From an uncultured Phycisphaerales bacterium (GTDB lineage: Bacteria > Planctomycetota > Phycisphaerae > Sedimentisphaerales > Anaerobacaceae), in assembly GCA_937927975.1 (NCBI GenBank), contig CALEZT010000216.1:9545-73544 (forward strand): a stretch of DNA of 64,000 bases, given 5' to 3'. Numbering within the stretch: the stretch's first letter is position 1; each line of letters starts with the position of its first letter. Shown in pieces: positions 7,116-16,014 of the stretch. Made by a program: the position numbers and the translations under genes. A model generated the notes under the pieces. That model was not told the origin of the DNA and ran no database searches. It saw nothing but the letters and a program-made list of their open reading frames with translations.

Positions 7116-9674
7116 ATGGCGCGAACGAGCCTCAGAGAGAAGTTGACGAAACGATCGGGCTTTGTCGTTCTGGCGGAGCTGACCGGCGGGCCGGGTTTCA
7201 GCTTTGATCCGATCGAGAAGTTCCTCAAGGCATACAAAGACAACCCGACCGCGATCCCGTCGGGATTCGATTTCGCCGCGGTCACGCTGCCCCAGAGCCC
7301 CGGCGGCGTCGCCAATATCGAGCCCACCGGCGTGATCGCCGCATTTCAGGGCAAGGGCCTCCTGGATGGCCTCGACGTCATGCCGCACGTGACGTGCAAG
7401 GATATGAACGCCGACGCGATCGTCAGTTCGCTGATGACCCTGCGGAAGATGGGCATCGAGAACGTCCTGGCGCTGACGGGCGACAAGCCGGTCAAGGCCG
7501 CGGGTGTCTTCGAGGTCGAATCGCTCAACCTTCTGCGGCTGATCCAGAAGATCAACCACGATGCGCTCCTTGCGGCCAAGCCGCAATCGCTCGGCCAGGT
7601 CCGCCGGTTCTTCGCAGGGGCGGCGGTTTCGCCCTTCAAGTACACCGAGCCGTCGCAGATGCAGCAGTACTACAAGATGGAGAAGAAGCTCGCCTGCGGC
7701 GCGGAGTTTCTCATCACGCAGGTCGGCTGGGACTGGCGAAAGTCGCTCGAACTGTTCCGATACCTCCAGGAGATCTCAAATCTCAGATCTCAAATCTCAG
7801 AGAGACCCGGTTCGCCTTCTTCCGACGCCGGCAGCATCCCGGTCATCGGCAACGTGTATCTGCTCAGCACGCTGACTCCCGCCCCGCGTCTGATGCACGA
7901 CGGCAAGCTGCCTGGCTGCTTCGTCAGCGACGAGCTGCTGGCCAAGGTCCAGTCCGAGCGGGTGGACGACCATATCGAGCGGGCGGCCCAGCAGGTCGCG
8001 ATGTACAAGGCGATGGGCGCAGCCGGCGTCGATCTTGGCGGTGTCCCCACGTTCGAGATCTTCTCGAAGATCCTCCAGCGGGCCGCACAGATCGGCACCG
8101 CCTGGGAGCAGTACAAGGACAATCTTTCCTGGCCGGCCAAAGACCCGTTCTACCTCTACGACGAATCCGGCGCCAGGGTCCCGCTGATCACGCCCTATGC
8201 GACCTTCGGCAAACGGTTCTTCGACTTCGCCCACTGGGCCATGCTGGACCCCAAGCACTTTGGCTTCCACGCCTTCAAGAAGACCCTCTCGGTCCTCGGC
8301 GCCGACGCCGGCGAAGGCGCGATCTACAAGCTCTTCAACGCGACCGAGAAAGGCTTCAAGTACCTGGCCTTCGACTGCGAAGAGTGCGGCGACTGCTTCC
8401 TGCCGGAAAACTTCGGCCTGTGCACCCTGGGCGGCTGCCAGAAGGGTGTAGACAACGCCCCCTGCGGCGACGCCACCGCCGACGGCCACTGCGGCAACGA
8501 CGCCACCCGACTGTGCGCCGCCGAGAGGATCTATGAGGCCGCCGCGTCGGAGAAGGGGGAAGGCACGGCCGAAGGCGCGGGCCGCCGGCGACTGCGAACC
8601 ACGATCAACAAGCCGCGCAACCCCGCCCTGCGGCACTCCTCGTCCATCATCAATTATCTCTTCGCGAAAGACCACACGATGAAAAATGCGCTGATCTCCA
8701 TCGGCGAATCGATCCACGCCTCCATCCCCAAGACCGGCCAGGTCATGAAGGACCTGCACGCCCTCGGCAAAGACGCGTACACGACGCCCAGTCCGCAGCT
8801 CGACTATGTCCGCGCCCTGATCGAATCGCAGGCCAACGACGGCGCGGATTACATCGCGGTCAACCTCGACGCCTTCGGCGAGCAGGACCCGCAGCAGGCG
8901 GTGGACATGATGATCGAGTACGTCCGCCTCGTGCAGAAGTGGGGTCGCGGCGTGCCGGTCTGCATCGACAGCAGCAGCGACGACGTCCTGGTCGCAGGCC
9001 TGAAGGAATGGTATCGAAGTGACTCGTGCCCCATGCCTCGTGACTCGGGCCACGGGTCACGGGTCACCGGTCACGAGCCTCTGCTCAACTCCATCAAAGT
9101 CTACACCATGGCCAAGATGATGCCGCTGAAGAAGGACTACGATTTCTCCTTCGTCGGACTGCTCGTCAGCGAGGAGAAGGCCACCGGCCCCGGCGGGTCG
9201 CACTCGGTCGACGAACTCTACGACCTGGCGAAGCAGCTCTTCGACGCCGCGATTCAGCACGGCTTCAAGCCCGAGCAGATCTTCTTCGACTCGACGGTCT
9301 TCCCGCTGGCGATCGACATGCCCATGGAGCCCGGCGTCCCAGGCTATACCTTCCGCACGTTCGAGACGATCAAGAAGATCAAGACCGATCCGCGGATGAA
9401 AGGCGTCCATTGCTCGCTGGGCATCAGCAACAGCGTGCGGGATCTGCCCGCGCGAAGGATCGGCGTCTGTCGGGCGTACGTCGCCAAGGCGATGGAGTAC
9501 GGCCTGGACGCCGGCATCGTCAACACCGCCCACCAGTACGGGACGGTCGAAGCCCCGGCCGAGCTGCTGGAGCTGGTCGACGCCTACGCGAAACTCGACG
9601 GCTCCATGGAAAAGACCGGCAAAGCCATGGAGCTCATGGCCCAATTCTGCCGCGAGAATCGCAAGGCGAGCTGA
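7116..9674 (+). CDS. Methylene-THF reductase / MetV-like Cys-rich domain / pterin-binding methyltransferase fusion
   Basis: 852 residues in three parts. Residues ~5-330 are a MetF-type TIM barrel (methylene-H4F reductase, flavin enzyme). Residues ~418-470 are a Cys-rich block (DCEECGDCF, GLCTLGGCQKG, APCGD) of the MTHFR C-terminal/MetV type, which links MetF to iron-sulfur or zinc chemistry. Residues ~522-852, starting MKNALISIGESIHA, are a DHPS-like pterin-binding barrel as in AcsE/MetH, which moves the methyl group from methyl-H4F to a corrinoid. The protein would cover methylene-H4F reduction and methyl transfer in one chain. ATG at 7116 has GGAG 7 nt upstream. Two repeat-derived in-frame insertions occur: around residues 220-238 (tandem repeat plus flank) and around 634-655. 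The frame stays open across both, so the gene looks intact. Confidence 0.85.
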   Translation: MARTSLREKLTKRSGFVVLAELTGGPGFSFDPIEKFLKAYKDNPTAIPSGFDFAAVTLPQSPGGVANIEPTGVIAAFQGKGLLDGLDVMPHVTCKDMNADAIVSSLMTLRKMGIENVLALTGDKPVKAAGVFEVESLNLLRLIQKINHDALLAAKPQSLGQVRRFFAGAAVSPFKYTEPSQMQQYYKMEKKLACGAEFLITQVGWDWRKSLELFRYLQEISNLRSQISERPGSPSSDAGSIPVIGNVYLLSTLTPAPRLMHDGKLPGCFVSDELLAKVQSERVDDHIERAAQQVAMYKAMGAAGVDLGGVPTFEIFSKILQRAAQIGTAWEQYKDNLSWPAKDPFYLYDESGARVPLITPYATFGKRFFDFAHWAMLDPKHFGFHAFKKTLSVLGADAGEGAIYKLFNATEKGFKYLAFDCEECGDCFLPENFGLCTLGGCQKGVDNAPCGDATADGHCGNDATRLCAAERIYEAAASEKGEGTAEGAGRRRLRTTINKPRNPALRHSSSIINYLFAKDHTMKNALISIGESIHASIPKTGQVMKDLHALGKDAYTTPSPQLDYVRALIESQANDGADYIAVNLDAFGEQDPQQAVDMMIEYVRLVQKWGRGVPVCIDSSSDDVLVAGLKEWYRSDSCPMPRDSGHGSRVTGHEPLLNSIKVYTMAKMMPLKKDYDFSFVGLLVSEEKATGPGGSHSVDELYDLAKQLFDAAIQHGFKPEQIFFDSTVFPLAIDMPMEPGVPGYTFRTFETIKKIKTDPRMKGVHCSLGISNSVRDLPARRIGVCRAYVAKAMEYGLDAGIVNTAHQYGTVEAPAELLELVDAYAKLDGSMEKTGKAMELMAQFCRENRKAS
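7773..7800. repeat. In-frame 14-bp tandem repeat inside the MTHFR fusion gene
   Basis: ATCTCAAATCTCAG occurs twice head to tail (7773-7786, 7787-7800). It is translated as part of EISNLRSQISER. The composition is unlike the surrounding GC-rich codons, and the peptide interrupts the expected helix-to-strand step before PVIGNVYLLS. Confidence 0.75.
9017..9079. repeat. In-frame GTGACTCG/CGGGTCAC repeat insertion
   Basis: About 63 bp built from variants of GTGACTCG and CGGGTCAC in both orientations, translated as SDSCPMPRDSGHGSRVTGHE. It sits between the conserved blocks GLKEWY and LLNSIKV of the pterin-binding domain. The same motif family (GTGACCCGTGACCCG) recurs in the intergenic repeat at 53.93 kb. 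Confidence 0.7.
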
Positions 9675-9739
9675 CGCTGCTCATATCCTAAAGCAGGCCG
9701 GATTCGCTTTCTTCCGATCTGCCTCTTATACCCACTGCG

Positions 9740-11905
9740 TCACAGCGACGCGCCGCACTTGAGCTGGCGGACCTTGTCGGAGGTGCCGATCACGATCAGG
9801 CGGTCGCCCGCCTGGAGCGATTCGTTCGGGCCGGGCGAGGGGATTCGCTCCTGGCCTCTTCGGATGCCCACGACTGTCACGCCGCAACGCTGACGGAACT
9901 GGAGCTCCGCGAGCGTCTTGCCCAGCCAATTGGAGTCTGTGAAGACCTCCATCTCGACGATGACGAATCGCTCGAGCTTGTCGGCCGAGTCGCGGCTCTG
10001 GGTCTGGTTGATCAGGTCGTCGGCCTTCTTGAGCGTCTTGGGTGGCCCCATCAGGACGACGTGATCGCCCGGGTACACCTGGAAATCGGGGCTCGGCTCA
10101 TAGTGGACCTTGCCCGCCCGGCTGACCGCCAGGACCGAGGCCCCCGCTTCGGCGCGGAGGGGAATGTTCCGCAGGCTCTGGCCGGCGAAGACCGAGCCGG
10201 ACTTGACCCGCACCTCCTGGAAGGCGACCGGCCAGTCGACGTTCTCCGGCAGGATGTCCGTCGCGTCCATCAGGGCATCGGCCGCCTGCTCGGCCGCGTC
10301 GGTGAACGGTCGCAGGACCACGTGGGCGCCTGCCTGCTTGTACAGCACCGCCTCGCTCTGGTTGGCGGCGGTCAACGCCACCTTCACGTCGTATCCGCGA
10401 AACCGCACCAGATGCAACAGCGCCAGGTTCACGTCCTTGGCTCGCACGGTGCTGACCACCCAGCGGACGTGGTTCATGGGCAACTGCTCGTAAAGATCGG
10501 GGTCGGCGATGTCGCCGTAGAGGACGGAGATGCCGTGGGCACGCCATCGCTCCAGCGACTGCGGGTCGAAGTCCACGCCGATGATTTTCATCTTGCGCTC
10601 GAGCAGTCGCTCGGCCAGGCCGCTGCCGTAGTTGCCCAGGCCAACCAGGATCGCGTCGGCCACGGTCGTCTCGACCGCGGTGTCGCTGCTGGCCTCGCGG
10701 TAGGGGTTCGTTCGCTCGAAGAGCTTCAGCGGTCCGGCCAGGATCCGGTAAAGATCCTGCGAGTAGAGGATCATGTAGGTGGACGCGAAGATCGTCACGA
10801 CGCCGACGAGGGTGACCAGGCCCATCGTCTGCGGCGAGATGTGTCCCAGCGAGACGCCCAGGGCCGCCACGATCAGGGAAAACTCGCTGATCTGGGCGAC
10901 CGTCAGACCGGCCAGGAACCCCGTGCGCCGTCGGTACCCCATGTACCCCATGATCGCGATCACGATCAGCGGATTGCCGATGAGCACGAACAGCGACAGG
11001 ATCCCCGCTTTGCCGACCTCCGAGCCGACGGTGGACCATTCCAGGCGAGCGCCCAGGTCGATGAAGAAAAAGAGCAGCAGGAAGTCCCGAATGCTCGTCA
11101 TCTTGGAGCTGATCGAGTCTCGGTATTCGCTGGGCGCCAGCGACACGCCGGCCAGGAACGCGCCGACCTCCTTGCTGAAACCAAGCCACTCGCTGGCGGC
11201 CGCCAGCAGCACCGCCCAGGCGACCGCGAACAGGATCAGCATCTCCTGCGCGTGGGCCAGGCGCGCCATCAGGCGGGGCAGCACATACCGCATCAGGAGC
11301 CCGACGACCACCAGCAGGCCGACGCCTTTGCCCGCCATCAGAAGGGAGATCCCCAGCGCCGACTGGCCCTGGGCCAGCGGAGCGCCGAACGTCGTCAATG
11401 CCACCAGCGCCAGGATCGCGGCGATGTCCTGCACGATCAGAAAGCCGACCGCGATCCGCCCGTGGAGGGCGTCGATCTCTTTCTTGTCCGAGAGCAGCTT
11501 GACGATGATGATCGTGCTGGAGAAGGTCAACGCGACCGAAACGTACGCGGCGCTGACGGCGCTCATGCCCAACGCCAGGCAGATCCCGAACCCGATGCCG
11601 GCGGTGAAGAAAATCTGGCCGAGCCCCGTCGCGAGGGCGACCGGGCCGGTGGTCCGGATCAGACTCAGATCGAGCCTGAGCCCAACGATGAACAGAAGCA
11701 GCGAAATCCCGATCTGGGCCAGCAGCGCGATCTGGTCGTGGCTTCGAATCACCCCGAACACCGCGGGACCCGCGAGAATCCCGGTCGCCAGGAACATGAT
11801 GATCAGAGGCTGCTTGAGTTTCTGGCCGACTGCGCCCAGCACCGCGGCCAAGCCCAGAATCGCCGCGGTTTCGTAGAACGTGTTGCCCTGTGCAATCGAA
11901 AGCAT
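9740..11905 (-). CDS. CPA2-family K+(Na+)/H+ antiporter with TrkA-N and two TrkA-C domains
   Basis: 721 residues. Residues 1-390 are a Kef/NapA-like antiporter of about 12-13 membrane helices (ATGILAGPAVFG, GLRLDLSLI, DIAAILALVA). Residues ~418-535 are a TrkA-N/RCK Rossmann domain with GLGNYGSG and the acidic strand end GVDFD for NAD(H). Two TrkA-C domains follow (~563-628 and ~646-715), typical of regulated cation/proton antiporters that answer to nucleotide or pH. ATG at 11905 has AGGAG 4 nt upstream; 49 upstream open codons lack membrane character. It is convergent with the MTHFR fusion and divergent from the CotH gene. Confidence 0.9.
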   Translation of the reverse strand: MLSIAQGNTFYETAAILGLAAVLGAVGQKLKQPLIIMFLATGILAGPAVFGVIRSHDQIALLAQIGISLLLFIVGLRLDLSLIRTTGPVALATGLGQIFFTAGIGFGICLALGMSAVSAAYVSVALTFSSTIIIVKLLSDKKEIDALHGRIAVGFLIVQDIAAILALVALTTFGAPLAQGQSALGISLLMAGKGVGLLVVVGLLMRYVLPRLMARLAHAQEMLILFAVAWAVLLAAASEWLGFSKEVGAFLAGVSLAPSEYRDSISSKMTSIRDFLLLFFFIDLGARLEWSTVGSEVGKAGILSLFVLIGNPLIVIAIMGYMGYRRRTGFLAGLTVAQISEFSLIVAALGVSLGHISPQTMGLVTLVGVVTIFASTYMILYSQDLYRILAGPLKLFERTNPYREASSDTAVETTVADAILVGLGNYGSGLAERLLERKMKIIGVDFDPQSLERWRAHGISVLYGDIADPDLYEQLPMNHVRWVVSTVRAKDVNLALLHLVRFRGYDVKVALTAANQSEAVLYKQAGAHVVLRPFTDAAEQAADALMDATDILPENVDWPVAFQEVRVKSGSVFAGQSLRNIPLRAEAGASVLAVSRAGKVHYEPSPDFQVYPGDHVVLMGPPKTLKKADDLINQTQSRDSADKLERFVIVEMEVFTDSNWLGKTLAELQFRQRCGVTVVGIRRGQERIPSPGPNESLQAGDRLIVIGTSDKVRQLKCGASL

Positions 11906-12105
11906 CCTGCTCCTGTCTATCCTTCGCGCGGACCGCCCGAGGCTGCCGCGGTATCCCTGCAATCGCCAACGGTCAGCCACCCAACCGTGCCAAACTCCAT
12001 GGTAGCGACTCGGAGCCTTTCTGTTAAGCCCCGAGCGGCAGACGCACGCCATTTCTGATACCCCCCGGGCGTTTGGGGAGATGGGTGGCTTTTCCTGATC
12101 GAAGT

Positions 12106-12114
12106 TGGTATAAT
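12106..12114 (+). promoter_or_regulatory. Extended -10 element upstream of the CotH gene
   Basis: TGGTATAAT (TGnTATAAT type) lies 120 nt before the start at 12234. No clear -35 is seen. The rest of the divergent gap 11906-12233 holds GC-rich small hairpins (around 12130-12155) and nothing else I recognise. Confidence 0.4.
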
Positions 12115-12233
12115 CCGTTCATCCACCAGGCGGCGTGGGTCGCCGCTAAGACGGCGTCGCGTAGGTCGGAGGTCCGGACGATCAACGGTGTTGGAGATCG
12201 TGCAGTGAGGGTGTTTGTCAGACTGACGAAGCT

Positions 12234-15200
12234 ATGAGCGAGAAGGCCATCTCATGTCCCGGCGGGGCTCGATCCCTGGCAAAGGCAGTTCGAAGTCATC
12301 GGTTCCAAGGTCGCGATGCGATGCTCCTTCTGGCGGCGACGGCGCTGTGGGCCGCGACATCTTCCGTCCGGGCGCAGGCCCCCTCGCCGGCGCAGCGGGA
12401 CGTCGTCATCCATGAGATCCACTGCAACCCCGATGAAGAGACCGAGCTGGTGGAGTTCGTCGAGTTGTTCAATCGCGGCGGCGAAGCGGTCGATCTCTCC
12501 GGCTGGCGTTTCGACGCAGGACTGACCTATGCGTTCCCCGCCGGGACGACCCTGCCGGCCAACGGCTACATCGTGGTCGCCGAGTCCCCCTATCACCTTC
12601 ACGCCAAGTGGAGTTCGGGACGTGTGCCCCTCGATCCCGCGCTTGTGCTGGGTCCCTATGAGGGCCGGCTCGACAACGACGGCGAGCGAATCGCCCTGCG
12701 CGACGCGGCGGGAGCCCTCGTCGACGAGGTCCAGTACCGGATCGGATTTCCCTGGCCGACGGTGGGCGACCCGGTGCCCGAGGGAACGAGTGGAACAGGC
12801 CATTCGCTGCAATTGGTCAACCCGAGCTTCGACAACGGTCTGCCGGTCAGTTGGTCCTCCGGCGCGCCCACGCCCCTTCGCGCCAACAGGGCGGTCGCGA
12901 CGTCCAATCTCAAGCCGTTCGTTCGCCGGATCGAGACCGCGCCCAAACAGCCCAAGGCCGGACAGACGGTCACCGTCACCGCCCATGTGACCGACGCCAA
13001 CGGCATCGCGGGCGTCGTGCTCGAGTATCAGGTCGTTCGGCCGGGCCACTACATTCCGCTGCGTCTTCCCGCCCACCCGGCGGCGCTGGCGGAGAATCCC
13101 GACGCCGGCCCGACCGACAATCCGGACTTCTTCAGTCTGGCCAATTGGACGCACGTATCGATGCGCGACGACGGCGCCGAGGGCGACGCGGTCGCAGGTG
13201 ATGACGTCCACACTGCGGTCATTCCCGCCCAGGGACATCGTACGCTCGTTCGCTACCGCCTGCAGGCGATGGACCTGCGAGGGACCATCACGCCCGCGCC
13301 GTACGCGGACGATCCCTCCATGAACTTCGCGTACTTCGTCTACGACGACGTGCCGGATTATGTGGGCTTCTCGTCCGAAATGCTCCAGACGCTGCCGATC
13401 TATCATCTTCTCACCCGCCAGGAGGACATGCGACAGGCTCTCGGCTATGATCCCGCCGACCAGATGCCCCAGTACGCCGCAGGCGGGGCGAATCCCGCGC
13501 GATTCGTCTACAATTGGTTCGGGACATTCGTCTACGACGGAATTGTGTACGACAACATCCGGTATCGTCTGCGGGGCGCCAACGGGCGATATCTTGGCGG
13601 CAATACCAAACGCAGCATGCGGTTCCGTTTCCACCGCGGCCAGTACTTCCAGGCCAAGGACGCCCAAGGCAAGCCCTATCCGACCCCGTGGCGCACGCTC
13701 GTGACCGCCAAGGGCTTCGACAATCGCCTGACGCTCACCTACGGCTTCAACGAGCACGTCAACTACTTCCTGTTCAACAAGATGGGGGTGCCGGCCCCGT
13801 ACTCGCACTTCTTTCACTTTCGCGTGATCGACGACGAGCGGGAAGCTCCCGACCCATGGCGCGGCGATTTCTGGGGATTGTCCCTGGCCCAGGAGCCCTA
13901 CGACGTCCGCTTCCTCGAAGCCCACGGCCTGGAGAAGGGCAATCTCTACAAGCTCATCAATGCGACGACCAACGCCAAGGAGCAGCAGAACTATCAGGCG
14001 CCGTACGCCGTCACCGACGGCTCCGATCACGACAACATCCAGTACAATCTCACCAACCGCAGCACGCCGGACTTCGTTCGAGCGCACGTCCGCCTGGACA
14101 AATGGTACGCTTACCATTCGCTGGCCCAGGCCATTCGGCATTACGACTACTGGCCCACCGCCAACAAGAACGCCGCGTGGTACTTCGAACCGGTCTATAC
14201 GCCGGAGAATCGTTACCTGGGCAAGATGTGGACTCTGCCCTGGGACACCGACGCCACGTGGGGCCCGACCTGGAACGACGGAATCGACGTCGTGTACAAC
14301 AGCGTCTTCCCCCGCAATTCGGAGCTCCAGCCCGACTATTTCGGCGCAATCCGCGAGGTGCGGGACCTGCTCTGGCAGCGCGATCAGATCGGGCTGCTGC
14401 TCGGGGAGTTCGCGACGCCTCTGGTGGAGTTCGTGAAGGCGGACCTGGTCCGCTGGCTGGACGCCCCCTCGGACGCCGGCAACTACCGCGGCCTCAGCGG
14501 CGCAGGCAAGCGGGGACTGCCCGCCCTGGTCGAGGACATGCTGGCCTTCGCGTTCGCAGGCGGCTCCTGGCCCGGCGGCAGCGTCGGCACGGGCGGCCGC
14601 GCCGCGTTTCTCGACACCCTGGCCGACAACGCGGACGGTTCCCGCGTCCCGAACAAACCCGCGATCAGCTACATTGGCGAGCCGGACTATCCGATCAATG
14701 GTCTGCGGTTCCGAACGTCGGCGTTCAGCGATCCGCAGGGCGCGGGAACCTTCGGCGCGATGAAGTGGCGCATCGCCCAGGTCTCGCCGCAGGCGAGGAC
14801 CACGACGTCGGCGCCAAGCGACGACAATCGTGCGACCTCGTTCGCCGATCTGATCGCCGGCAACGGAGCCTACGAGATCGAGCCGCTCTGGGAGAGCCCC
14901 GTCTCGAACCGATTTGCAGAGACAACCCTCATCCCGGCGGGTACGCTGGAGATCGGCAAGACGTATCGCGTCCGCTGCCGGATGCAGGACAATTCGGGGT
15001 ATTGGAGCCGCTGGTCCGACCCGGTCCAGTTCACGGCGGGCCAGCCCCTGGCGATCGGCCCGATCGCGGGATTACGGATCACGGAGTTGATGTACCACCC
15101 CGCCCAGACCTGGGACGACGCGGACTTCGACGGCGAGGACTTCGAGTTCATCGAACTGAAGAACATCTCCGACGAGCCGCTGGACCTTTCCGGCGTGTCC

Positions 15201-15584
15201 TTCACCGAGGGCGTGACCTTCACCTTTCAGGATAACGCGATCACCTCGTTGGACCCCGGCCAGTTCGTCCTGGTCGTCCAGAACAAAGAAGCCTTCGCGC
15301 ACCGCTACGACCAAGAGGCGGCGTCCAGAATCGCAGGCCAATACGAAGGCAAGCTCGCCAACGAAGGCGAATCGATCCGCCTGGTCGATTTCTGGACGGG
15401 AACGATCGCAGCCTTCGCGTACTCCGACAAATCCCCCTGGCCCAAAGAAGCCGACGGCCAAGGCTACTCCCTCGTCCCGCTGGAGACAGCTTTGCCCACC
15501 CAACCCACAGGCTCGCTGAACAATCCAGCTAACTGGCGCACCAGCAGTGAAATCGGAGGCTCCCCCGCCCGCGACGACCCGTGA
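12234..15584 (+). CDS. CotH-kinase-like protein with two lamin-tail domains, secreted
   Basis: 1116 residues. After a long basic leader comes a signal-peptide-like stretch (AMLLLAATALWAATSSVRAQA). A first lamin-tail domain spans ~55-165 (VVIHEIHCNP...DLSGWRFD). A CotH-like module begins near residue 437 (VYDNIRYRLRGANGRYLGG, then a charged RFRFHRGQYF strand and later the WTLPWDTDATWGP block). A second lamin-tail domain begins near 947 (GLRITELMYHPAQT...LDLSGVSFTEG). CotH proteins in spores are protein kinases; in planctomycete surface proteins the module is common but its substrate is unknown. The start is uncertain: the ATG at 12234 has no clear ribosome site, and the ATG at 12318 (AAGG nearby) would start right at the signal peptide. 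Confidence 0.85.
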   Translation: MSEKAISCPGGARSLAKAVRSHRFQGRDAMLLLAATALWAATSSVRAQAPSPAQRDVVIHEIHCNPDEETELVEFVELFNRGGEAVDLSGWRFDAGLTYAFPAGTTLPANGYIVVAESPYHLHAKWSSGRVPLDPALVLGPYEGRLDNDGERIALRDAAGALVDEVQYRIGFPWPTVGDPVPEGTSGTGHSLQLVNPSFDNGLPVSWSSGAPTPLRANRAVATSNLKPFVRRIETAPKQPKAGQTVTVTAHVTDANGIAGVVLEYQVVRPGHYIPLRLPAHPAALAENPDAGPTDNPDFFSLANWTHVSMRDDGAEGDAVAGDDVHTAVIPAQGHRTLVRYRLQAMDLRGTITPAPYADDPSMNFAYFVYDDVPDYVGFSSEMLQTLPIYHLLTRQEDMRQALGYDPADQMPQYAAGGANPARFVYNWFGTFVYDGIVYDNIRYRLRGANGRYLGGNTKRSMRFRFHRGQYFQAKDAQGKPYPTPWRTLVTAKGFDNRLTLTYGFNEHVNYFLFNKMGVPAPYSHFFHFRVIDDEREAPDPWRGDFWGLSLAQEPYDVRFLEAHGLEKGNLYKLINATTNAKEQQNYQAPYAVTDGSDHDNIQYNLTNRSTPDFVRAHVRLDKWYAYHSLAQAIRHYDYWPTANKNAAWYFEPVYTPENRYLGKMWTLPWDTDATWGPTWNDGIDVVYNSVFPRNSELQPDYFGAIREVRDLLWQRDQIGLLLGEFATPLVEFVKADLVRWLDAPSDAGNYRGLSGAGKRGLPALVEDMLAFAFAGGSWPGGSVGTGGRAAFLDTLADNADGSRVPNKPAISYIGEPDYPINGLRFRTSAFSDPQGAGTFGAMKWRIAQVSPQARTTTSAPSDDNRATSFADLIAGNGAYEIEPLWESPVSNRFAETTLIPAGTLEIGKTYRVRCRMQDNSGYWSRWSDPVQFTAGQPLAIGPIAGLRITELMYHPAQTWDDADFDGEDFEFIELKNISDEPLDLSGVSFTEGVTFTFQDNAITSLDPGQFVLVVQNKEAFAHRYDQEAASRIAGQYEGKLANEGESIRLVDFWTGTIAAFAYSDKSPWPKEADGQGYSLVPLETALPTQPTGSLNNPANWRTSSEIGGSPARDDP

Positions 15585-15636
15585 CCGCCGCCTGCCCGGC
15601 ATTGATCCATCCTGCGTGAAACCTACTTGAAGCTGC

Positions 15637-15840
15637 CTATTCGCGGAGATCGTCGAGCGTCAGCAGACTGCCGGGATCCTTTTCGTATTGCGTCAGCCTG
15701 CGGTCCAACTCGTCCCGATGACTCTGCGGCACGGGGACGCTCGACTCCTCCGAAGCGATGCTGTCCCAGAGGTCTTCCAGGAGAAGATTTTTCTCGGGCA
15801 CACTCAGCCGGGCGATCTCGGGGATATCATTCACACGCAT
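15637..15840 (-). CDS. Putative addiction-module antitoxin (orphan)
   Basis: 67 residues, strongly acidic and helical (ARLSVPEKNLLLEDLWDSIASEE), matching the unstable-antitoxin family (PF09720/TIGR02574 type), which normally precedes a RelE/ParE-like toxin gene. AGGAG lies upstream of the ATG. No toxin gene follows: downstream, within 53 bp, is the end of the convergent CotH gene, and nothing toxin-like lies upstream. It may be a remnant or may act on a partner elsewhere. Confidence 0.7.
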   Translation of the reverse strand: MRVNDIPEIARLSVPEKNLLLEDLWDSIASEESSVPVPQSHRDELDRRLTQYEKDPGSLLTLDDLRE

Positions 15841-16014
15841 CCGTCATGCTCCTCTTGGACCGATCTGTCATCGCGGCACATGCACAACAGGATTCTACCT
15901 GTCGGCCCGTCCTGGGTTCAATCCGTTCCCTCCTGTCTCGAGGCGAGTTGAAGTGCAGGCCTGGCTTGGCGCTCTCGGCAACGAAGGACGCGGGAGCGAC
16001 GCCGAGGAAGGGCT

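Noticed and set aside
11995..12035. Sigma-54-like TGGCACGG upstream of the antiporter (minus strand)
   Set aside because: The -12 part does not read TTGC at the right spacing.
10061..12058. 665-codon plus-strand frame opposite the antiporter
   Set aside because: Antiparallel shadow; the protein is His/Arg/Gln/Asp-rich without domains, while the minus strand encodes a clear CPA2 antiporter.
12115..12233. Possible riboswitch or tRNA-like fold upstream of the CotH gene
   Set aside because: GC-rich small hairpins only; no match to a known riboswitch core and no tRNA T-loop sequence.
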